64,000 nt of DNA from Kuschelorhynchus macadamiae (Eukaryota; Arthropoda; Insecta; Coleoptera; Curculionidae): positions 1,457,001 to 1,521,000 of the forward strand of contig JAUTXW010000322.1 of NCBI GenBank assembly GCA_030620095.1, given 5' to 3'. The translations under genes and the position numbers were made by a program. Below the pieces are notes generated by a model, which saw only the letters and a program-made list of their open reading frames with translations, had not been told where the DNA came from and ran no database searches. This document shows positions 56,600-64,000 of this stretch, piece after piece. Each line of letters starts with the position of its first letter. Position 1 is the stretch's first letter.

Positions 56600-56965
56600 T
56601 TTCTTCGGACGTTACATCTCGAATTGGAACAATTGTGAAAACACCAAACCAAAAAATAATAAAAATTAAAAGCCAGGGTCTATCAGTTAACATGTAGTTC
56701 ATGCCCAAAAACATACATTGGACAGACGGGCAGAAAGAACTTTTAAAAAGCGAATAAACGAACATAAACGCAGTTTTTTTCACAATAAACATGACTCAGG
56801 GAGGATCATGTGTTTAACGATGATTTTAAGATCATTCATGTAGAGAGTAAAGGCCCTAAATTAAATTTATTGGAAACTTTGGAAATAAACCACCTAAAAG
56901 ACACAAACTTATTACTTAACGACAAAATAGATCTTAACAATTCTCTTTTACTCAACATTTTCTGA
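56600..56965 (+). pseudogene. GIY-YIG endonuclease fragment of a retroelement (Penelope-like)
   Basis: From 56693 the plus strand reads CSSCPKTYIGQTGR, then with shifts RINEHKRSFFHNKHDSG, DFKIIHVESKGPKLNLLETL and EINHLKDTNLLLNDKIDLNN, ending at a stop about 56963. This is the C-terminal nuclease region of retroelement polyproteins, distinct in wording from the two copies near 46000-47900. It has multiple frameshifts and no RT upstream. Confidence 0.65.
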
Positions 56966-57741
56966 AATTCCAAATACTGTTACTAGAGTTAAAGGTATGG
57001 TAGTTAAAAAACCCAGCTTTTGTATCTCAGGACAATTAGGTTATAAAATTGAAATAAGCGACCGTGGACTAGACAGACATTGTTAATATCAAATTAAAAT
57101 TAGTTTGTAATGTACACCAGAGGAAGCTACAGTGTTAGCAGAGATTAACAACCAATCAGATACCGCGCTCCAGGAATTTTCATTCATAAACTTGATTAAT
57201 CCAACCCTATTAGCTATGGGAAGAACTCAGAGAGGTACTCGAAATATTTTTATTTATTCTGAGCAAGACCTTAGTAAAATATTTTGTGAGTAATGTTTAA
57301 CGGAGTTTAATATATTTTGTATTGGAAAATTAGTGTATACATTAGTTATGCACTAATGCACACAGCGTGATTTGAGTTTTTATACATTTATGAAAGAATA
57401 AGAGCAAGGTTAAAATTTAATATTATTGTTAGATCAGTTATATCGCTGAACTTGAAAACATTGTGTTTTAGTATTACGTAGAAAGTGTTTTAGCGCATGT
57501 TATATTTATTTCTGCCACTGGCGTGCGTGTGAAAAACGTAAATAATATATAATATTATTCTCTCTCACATGTTTATCTAAATGATCTTCTCTGTTCTGTT
57601 CCAAGCCATGACTCAGTTTCTTGCTGGAAGATTAGAAAAAAATAATAGTTTTAATGCTAACATGACAAACATGCTTTATGCTATCAATGCGAGCAACACT
57701 GAATGCCAATAAATAAAACTATATGTAATCCTCGGTTCAAC
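56966..57741. other. Noncoding DNA
   Basis: No gene recognised. The first ~250 bp may be untranslated tail of the GIY-YIG-bearing element. Confidence 0.4.
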
Positions 57742-57990
57742 AAAAAATTATAGTTTAAAATATCTAGAAAATACGCTTTTGTCAGTAACGCCCTAAAAAG
57801 TACAAAATAATGTAATTTTCTTAAATATATTTTGTTCAATGACTATGCAAAAAAATGTGATTCGCATTTTCGTTTCTTTGAGAAGTATGTACGTTTAATT
57901 AATGCCGACAACATTACATTATTTTGTACTTTTTAGTGCGTTATTGATAAAATGTTGTTTTCTAGTTTTTTTTAACTATAAATTATTTTC
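57742..57990. mobile_element. MITE, about 250 bp, with ~70-bp inverted ends
   Basis: The left end (ATTATAGTTTAAAATATCTA ... CAGTAACGCCCTAAAAAG, then TACAAAATAATGTAA) is matched in reverse complement by 57916-57988 (TTACATTATTTTGTACTTTT ... ACTATAAATTATTTT). The innermost 21 bp are identical. No coding content. Confidence 0.8.
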
Positions 57991-58004
57991 TATTTTTTAC
58001 ACAC

Positions 58005-58580
58005 ATTAGTGGACTCATCAAAACAAAACAGATTAGCCGAAACTTTAGGTTCGATGGTACCATATTATGTATTGGACTCGTCAAAACAAACCAAATGACC
58101 ATCGGTACAATTTGGTACCAACGAGCTGATCAGATCAAGTTGGTACCACCCTTAACAAATTATGTATTGGACTCGTCCAAACAAACCAAATGAGCTTAAA
58201 TACAAGGGGTTTACTAGCTGGTACCATGTGTATAATTTGGTATCATCGAGCTAGTCAGATCAGCTAGCTGCTACCAGTTTTTGATATTGCCATTTAATTT
58301 TCGTCGACACAACAATTAGAGGTAGGCTAAAATCGATTGGTATCATCGAGCTGATCAGATAAGTTCTATAGTGCTAAATTTTATTATTATTCGGATTAGA
58401 TATAGTTACAAAATTTCAAATCCATACAGTTAGAAGTAGGTTAAAATCGATCGGTACCATTTGTTACCATCGATCAGCCCGATGGCACCAAATTATTATA
58501 TTATCATCCGAATTATGTACGCTTGCAAAATTTCAAATCGATACAACAATACAATCAGAAGTAGGTTAAAATCGACTTGC
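58005..58580 (+). repeat. Diverged tandem-like array of GGACTCGTCAAAACAAACC / GGTACCA / GAGCTGATCAGAT blocks
   Basis: GGACTC(G/A)TC(A/C)AAACAAA-CC occurs at 58014, 58075 and 58169. CGAGCTGATCAGATCA-type blocks occur at about 58118, 58247 and 58348. GGTACCA-type palindromes recur throughout, and AGTAGGTTAAAATCGA occurs at about 58322, 58434 and 58560. Spacing near 94-110 bp suggests a degraded tandem repeat. Confidence 0.65.
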
Positions 58581-58789
58581 TATATTTATTCATATACATA
58601 GTTACATACAAGCGAACCTAATAAAAGTTCATTAAAAACAAAATTTAAACTAGTGAATGAAAATTTTACAATACGTATTTACATGACATGCAAATTGCCT
58701 CTTTATGAATCTTTCATTAAGAATAGTGAAGTGGGACTCAATAATTTAGTTCAGTGCATAGTCATTTAGCACCAGATACATACTGTCTT

Positions 58790-59150
58790 GTATGATTTTT
58801 AAAATATTTTTTTAGACCACCATTTTGTTTTGCTATTTTAAATTTATACCAAATGTTACTAGAAACGCTAAAACGTGAAGATATGTAAAACCTGAGAGGG
58901 TATTTTTTTCACGATTACTAACATATAATATAGACGCCATTTTATTCCGCCATCTTGAATTCGTACCAAAATTGTAAAAGTTGAAATGTAAAGATCTGAT
59001 AAAATCTCGGAGAGTGATTTTTTCACTATTACAATACTTTATTAGAAGATTTACATACAATATGAGGCCCAAATAACAAATTTTAATATTTTTAGACAAA
59101 TCAATTAAAAGATACTGAATGAAAAAATAATTCCTGCAAAATCCCGGGAT
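58790..59150 (+). repeat. CCGCCATTTTG-family repeat
   Basis: ACCACCATTTTGTTTTGC (58814), AAACGTGAAGATATGTAAAA, GACGCCATTTTATTCCGCCA (58932), ATCTTGAATTCGTACCAAAA and GAGAGTGATTTTTTCACTAT. Confidence 0.75.
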
Positions 59151-59189
59151 TAAAAACGCAATCTGGAAAAATCTCTACAATATTTAAAT

Positions 59190-59420
59190 TTAATTTATAC
59201 TTTACTTCGGTGGCAGGAGGCGGGCGCTTCCAAGAAATAAAAAACGCCGCTACTGCACACGACTACGTTTGAAGCAATAATGCCAGTCTACGGCCGACCC
59301 AACGCTGCTGAGTTGACAGATTCTCCGCCCAAATTGTGGTTATGTGATGATTTGTTTCGACGAACGAAAGTGCGGTTTCTGTATTAATCTGTGGTGTTAG
59401 CGAAACGCGTTGTGTAAAAA
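59190..59420. other. GC-rich patch, possible promoter or first exon
   Basis: It stands out from the AT-rich surroundings, with GGCAGGAGGCGGGCGCTTCC, TACGGCCGACCC and several CpG. No clear open frame with splice signals was found. It could be the 5' end of an unrecognised transcript or a transposon piece. Confidence 0.3.
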
Positions 59421-59654
59421 CTCTTTATATGGAATTTTCTGATTAGTATATTAGTATTTCACTTCGTTTATTGTCATTGATTTGAATGAATTGAAAATAT
59501 AAACTAATATCTATTATTTATCGATAGTGAATCGGAAATCAAATTGGGTCTTGTTGTATCCAGTTTTATATTTGAAAAGAGAGTCATAACAGTTTAAAAA
59601 GCTTAATCCCATTATTTTGGCAGGGGCTAATTCATATACTAATTTTTGGCTCAG

Positions 59655-60215
59655 CCTTCGGTTAATGGTATCTAAATTTAATAAAGTGCTGCGGCTATAT
59701 TCCGTATTTAATTAGGGTGACAAAAAACTTTGGAACAACTTGTGGAAAACTTTATTTTAGGGTACGTAGACCGAACAAAGAGTATTTAAATATGGAAATT
59801 TGTCCAAGTGCTTTCTTGCCCTCTTTCGAATTTTCGCATAATTTATGATTATCGCACGAGCTGCCAATCTGTATTTGCGATATTGACTGCTCATTAGCAC
59901 TTTCTTCCCTTAAGCAGTAAAAACATATTTAATTAGTTAAATATTAAAATAATGTAGCCCTTTTATTGATACAGCAATTTCTCCCATAATTTTTCAAATT
60001 GATGACTTTTTTAAGTTTTGGAAGACTTAGGTTCTGAAATAATAGGAATACATATTTTTTTACACATTTAAAAAATTTTTATATAAAATAATCGTAAAAA
60101 AGATGGTTAATTATAATTTAATGTTTGAAGTTCTTTTTAACAAAATCTGTTTAATATAATTATGCAAACAAAACTATTTTCTTCCATCTCGCAGTGACCA
60201 ATTTTGTATACGAGT
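59655..60215 (+). repeat. Segmental duplication, copy 1
   Basis: Aligns with 60825-61375 at roughly 80-85% over ~550 bp. Shared blocks include ACTTTATTTTAGGGTA-GTA, ATTTATGATTATCGC, GTATTTGCGAT-TTGACTG, ATATTAAAATAATGTAGCCC, TTTTGGAAGACTTA and GACCAATTTTGTATAC. Noncoding. Confidence 0.8.
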
Positions 60216-60439
60216 TATATTTCCAAAGACATCAAAGCTCTCTTGGTAGAGATTATCAGTTCTCATAGCAAGGAGAGTACATTAATTAGGAGACTTTCCA
60301 GAGTATTTTAAAATAAGTCGCTAATCCACTCCTACTCCTATCTTGTTATTCAGTTTTCGTTCTAAAATTTTTACTCAACGTGACTAAATAATTTTTTATA
60401 TTAGGGAAAATATTAATTTTTAGTTGTATAACTTTAGAC

Positions 60440-60830
60440 AAATTCGCTTACCTGGAACTGACTTTATTATGCATTTTTCCTTTTAATAGGAATAGTGAAG
60501 CGTGATCGGTTAATTCCACACATAGTCATTTAGTAACACATATATATACTGTCTTTCGTACTAATGTTTTTACTATTTTAATATTCTCATAAATTTAATA
60601 TTTACCAATATTTTACTAGTTTCTGCCTATGCTACACTTGATATTTGGGTATAATTTAAAATAAATCGAATTAGTTTTTACACTGATTTTTTAAATATTT
60701 TATTAGACCGCCATTTTGTTTCGCCATCTAGGAATCGTACCGAGATATTACCATTTTATTCCTAAGTAAAACTTGATTTTTATCCCTGTAAAACCCTTAT
60801 TTTTTGACCATAATTTCATGTCAATTGGTT
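60440..60830 (+). repeat. CCGCCATTTTG-family repeat between the duplicated segments
   Basis: GACCGCCATTTTGTTTCGCC (60705) follows an AAATCGAATTAGTTTTTACA segment. A unit-like start lies near 60540. Confidence 0.65.
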
Positions 60831-61382
60831 AGTGTTATCTAAATTTAACAAAGTGGTCCGGCTATATTCTATAATTAATTAGTATGATAAAAAACTTCGA
60901 AATAACTTTCGGAAAACTTTATTTTAGGGTAAGTAAACCAAACAAGGACTATTTAAATATGCAAATCTTGTTTAAGTGTTTTCTTGCTCTCTTTCGCAGA
61001 ATTTATGATTATCGCGTGAGCTGCCGCTCTGTATTTGCGATCTTGACTGTTCTTTAGCACTTGTTCCCTTAAACAATAAAAAATTTTTAATTATTTAAAT
61101 ATTAAAATAATGTAGCCCTTCTATTGATACAGCAGTTTCTCCCATCTTTTATCCGATTGTTTACTTTTGAAGTTTTGGAAGACTTATGTTCTAAAATAAC
61201 AGGAATACGCAATGTTTTACACATTTTAAAAATGTTTCTATAAAATAACCGTAAAAAATATGGTTCAATTTAATTTAATATTTGAGGTCCTTTTAAGCAA
61301 AATCTGTTTAATTTAATTAAACAAAACAAAACTTTTTTCTTTGGCCTTGCAATGACCAATTTTGTATACTCTCATTCGCATA
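60825..61382 (+). repeat. Segmental duplication, copy 2 (split by the pogo-like element)
   Basis: Second copy of 59655-60215. After GACCAATTTTGTATAC it is interrupted by a short extra piece plus the transposon at 61383-63962. It resumes as GAGTTATTATTTCC at about 63971, matching GAGTTATATTTCC in copy 1. Confidence 0.75.
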
Positions 61383-61779
61383 TTCGGGGTGAAGTCGGAC
61401 TGTGGGGGCGAACTCGGACAGACCGATATTGATCAAAATTTTCTTCAAGGTCATTTACTTATTACACCGCGTAAAAAAGTACCCAACATATTCCCGTCAG
61501 CTGAGTTCCGAGTGTTGTTGATAGTGTGCCTTTTCGCATTCAATATTGAGCACGGAGTGAGGATGTTGTAAATTGTATTTTTTTTTTCAGAATTTGAAAA
61601 CTGTAAAAGAAACTGTTGCACACAAAGAGAATACCAAAAACAAAAAAACCAAATGAGTTCTTTTTTCTGATGTGCTCTATTATTAGTAAATCCATAGCAA
61701 TTTCATTAAAAGATATTGTTTTTTTTAAATAATGGCGGTTTAGTAAAAAAAGTCATTTTATAAAGTGAAGGCGGACACC

Positions 61780-63468
61780 ATGGTTAGGCAATATAAGAAG
61801 AAAATCGGTATACATTTTAAGAATTACAATGAACAACACATGGCTTGGGCACTCGATGATACTGATAACATCGAGTCTAAACAAGGGAGAAAAAGTTTGG
61901 GACAGGCAGCTGATTATTATAGAATTCTAAAATCCACCCTACACGATAAGAAAAAGGGAATAACAACGAAAAAACATGGCGGATAGTGCGTAATTTCATA
62001 AGATGAAAAAAGTCTCAAAGGATTATAAAATTCATTGAGTGGGGTTTTCCTGTTACCAGGCAGGATATGAAACTACTAGTAAAAAACTATTTAGACAGAA
62101 AAGGAGAAATATTTTTTTTATTATTTTTTTATTTATTTTATTATTTAAAAACAAACACCCAGGAATTGACTGATTTTATAAATTTATGGTTCGGAATAAA
62201 ATATTAACAGAACGATTTGCTCAAAATATTAAAGGTTCAAGTTCATAACAACAAAAATAATAGAAAGGTATTTCGTAAATGTAGACCAAACAGTTGAAAA
62301 TATTCCAGCTTCTAATACAATAAACTATGATGAAAGCAACCTTTCAGACGATCCCGGGAGAGTAAAGGTATTATGTAAGCGAGGATCTAAAAGAAGATCG
62401 TAGATTCAAGTAAGTTAAATACATCAATTATGCTGGCTATAAGTAAATCTGGGATACTTTTACATCCTTATGTTGCCTACCGTTCTTTTGTATCCAACCT
62501 GGATAGAATGGATAGAAGGAAGCCCTGATGGTACTGTATAAACCCGCACCAAATCCGGCTGGTTTGATTCAATGAGTTTTGACGATTGGTTTGATAGAAT
62601 TCTGCTACCCTATTATAAGAAGCTTCCAGGAAGAAAAGTCTTGGTAGGGCAGCTCACACTTCGATGCACGTTTTATGGTGTTGCGAGCAAAATGACATTA
62701 CTTTTGTGTTATTGTCACCGAGTGGAACACATTTGCCACCAAATGGAACACATTGCTTAGACGTGTCGTTTTTCGAAGACTGAAAACTGGAAAATAAAGG
62801 ATGCATTGTTTAACCGGAGTTCCCTACGCTTTTCAAAAAAGCCATAGAAGGCATCGATCATATGGAAATGAATATTAACTGGCCTGCGGAATTGTTCCGC
62901 TATCACCCAATGCCTCAACAAAATACCTGATCCCGAGAGAAACGAAGGCGAAGATGAACAAAATGAACAACATGGACTAACGTTCTATAGGAGTTCCTTC
63001 CTGAAAGTAGGCTCAAGACATCACCAAGAAGAAACGTGGCAAAAAATTGGAAGTGGCTGTTGACAAATGCATTTCCTTAAGGTATATGGATATGGAAACA
63101 TCTGAGAGTGAGGAAGAGATAGCCTTAGAGGATACAAGTGAAGATGATGAATAACTCGAAAAAGTAAGTGAAAAGGTCGATGAAAGTGATGAGGAAACTG
63201 TAGAAATGCAAAATGATATTGGTGATATTAATGAGACTGAAACTGCAATTGATGTACAAAATTACATAGTAGTTAAGTTCACTAAAAATATCAAAAAGAA
63301 ATACTATGGCTGTGTTACCAAAATGATCTCAGAAAGAAACCAAAATTTTACTTATTCTACATTAAAGATGAAAACCTCATAGAGGAAGATCAAAGAATAT
63401 TAGAAAAGGTTAAATATCTAAGGCGCCAAAGATATCATTTCCCAGATTTGTCTTATAAAATAGAGTAG
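61780..63468 (+). pseudogene. pogo-like transposase, decayed
   Basis: ATG at 61780 opens a 69-codon piece with the DNA-binding helix-turn-helix wording expected of pogo (MVRQYKKKIGIHFKNYNEQH ... GRKSLGQAADYYRILKSTLH). After a stop come GFPVTRQDMKLLVKNYLDRK-like and GIDWFYKFMVRNKILTERFA-like segments. NYDESNLSDDPG (62320-62355) carries the first catalytic D. Later come the LSPSGTHLPPNGTHCLDVSF region (about 62720-62775, second D) and a long acidic tail near 63100-63250. It ends at about 63468. Many frameshifts and stops make it inactive. Confidence 0.8.
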
Positions 63469-63650
63469 ATAGAGTTGTTTCCGAAATATTTTTAAGACGT
63501 TTTTGATATCAATGATTGTTAGTTATTTATACCAGGATCTATGTTTGTGTTCTGTTAGTTATTTATAACAGGAATTATGTTTGTTTTCCCAGATTTGTCT
63601 TATAAAATAGAGTAAGTAGAATTGTTTCCAAAATATTTTTAGAGAAAACA
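63438..63650 (+). repeat. Internal ~149-bp duplication near the transposon 3' end
   Basis: CCAGATTTGTCTTATAAAAT plus about 40 following bases occur at 63440 and 63589 with few differences. Between them GTTAGTTATTTATA-CAGGA is itself repeated (about 63519 and 63554). Confidence 0.85.
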
Positions 63651-64000
63651 ATATTTTAATTTACATGTTTTTCTTTTTTTCACACAATATTTATTAAATT
63701 TTGCACAAAAAAATATATATTTTAATTTGTCTTGTCCAACTACCATTTTTAACCCTTAATAAAAGATCGTCCGTTTTAACCCCACACATAGGGTGAAGGC
63801 GGACACACTTTACTTAAAAAAGAGAAGGAATGAACATTCCATTGGTTTTATTATGGAATTCGACAAAGGAGGATTCTAAATTATTCTTTTTGGAAATTTT
63901 CTTTAGAAAATTATTATTTTTATTAACAAAAATCTGAAAAAATTGTCCGACTTCACCCCGAATAGTGGCACGAGTTATTATTTCCACATGCCTTAATGTT

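Larger units (their letters stand above)
61383..63962 (+). mobile_element. pogo-like (Tc1/mariner superfamily) DNA transposon, 2.58 kb
   Basis: Perfect 18-bp terminal inverted repeats, TTCGGGGTGAAGTCGGAC at 61383-61400 and its complement at 63945-63962, are flanked by TA on both sides (61381-61382, 63963-63964). TA duplication and a CENP-B-type N-terminus in the encoded protein fit the pogo group. A related word, GTGAAGGCGGACAC, occurs subterminally at 61765 and 63792. The intact ends contrast with a broken gene. Confidence 0.9.

Overview
The window is eukaryotic and AT-rich. It reads as a gene-poor, transposon-rich stretch of an insect (at least arthropod) nuclear genome. The clues are one intron-containing leucine-rich-repeat gene, insect-style transposons (Ty3/gypsy LTR element, CR1-like and RNase H-bearing LINEs, Penelope-like elements, mariner and pogo relatives, MITEs), long (AT)n tracts, and a retroelement primer site that matches insect tRNA-Lys. 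The order of insect cannot be told from the sequence.

Layout: 1-3091 is noncoding and holds an array of degenerate ~141-bp repeats. 3092-4246 is the terminal coding exon of an LRR transmembrane protein, the only clear host gene. 4247-15595 is AT-rich noncoding DNA with a 1.4-kb foldback element at 8073-9472. 15596-16471 is an apparently perfect 438-bp tandem duplication. 17738-18283 holds paired repeats with (AT)n tracts. 18680-21700 is a decayed CR1-like LINE (minus strand). 22316-22616 is a cluster of ten CGATA motifs. 24276-26525 carries decayed transposon genes, including a mariner-type transposase with an intron-like gap.

26392-43366 is the most structured region. Two ~2.7-kb inverted, nearly identical arms (26392-29147 and 40669-43366) enclose (AT)n tracts, and an 11-kb Ty3/gypsy element sits inside the AT tract. 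The element has ~2.1-2.3-kb LTRs, a tRNA-Lys primer site, and intact gag and pol joined by a canonical A AAA AAC -1 frameshift heptamer directly before the gag stop. A solo LTR of the same family, in inverse orientation with a TTTT target duplication, lies at 52593-54728.

45850-47945 holds two head-to-head Penelope-like fragments, each with a hammerhead-ribozyme-like motif at its 3' end. A third, better hammerhead core is at 52011-52074. 50470-51690 is a LINE fragment (minus strand) with an RNase H domain. 55870-61375 mixes 141-bp-family repeats, a MITE, a diverged tandem array, a GC-rich patch and a ~550-bp segmental duplication. The second copy of that duplication is split by a 2.58-kb pogo-like transposon (61383-63962) with perfect 18-bp terminal inverted repeats and a TA target duplication.

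Apart from the LRR gene, nearly everything recognisable is mobile or derived from mobile DNA. Only the Ty3/gypsy element has intact reading frames. Its two LTRs differ at roughly 20 point positions plus two deletions, so it is fairly young but not brand new. All alignments here were made by eye, so boundaries of decayed elements are accurate to roughly tens of bases.
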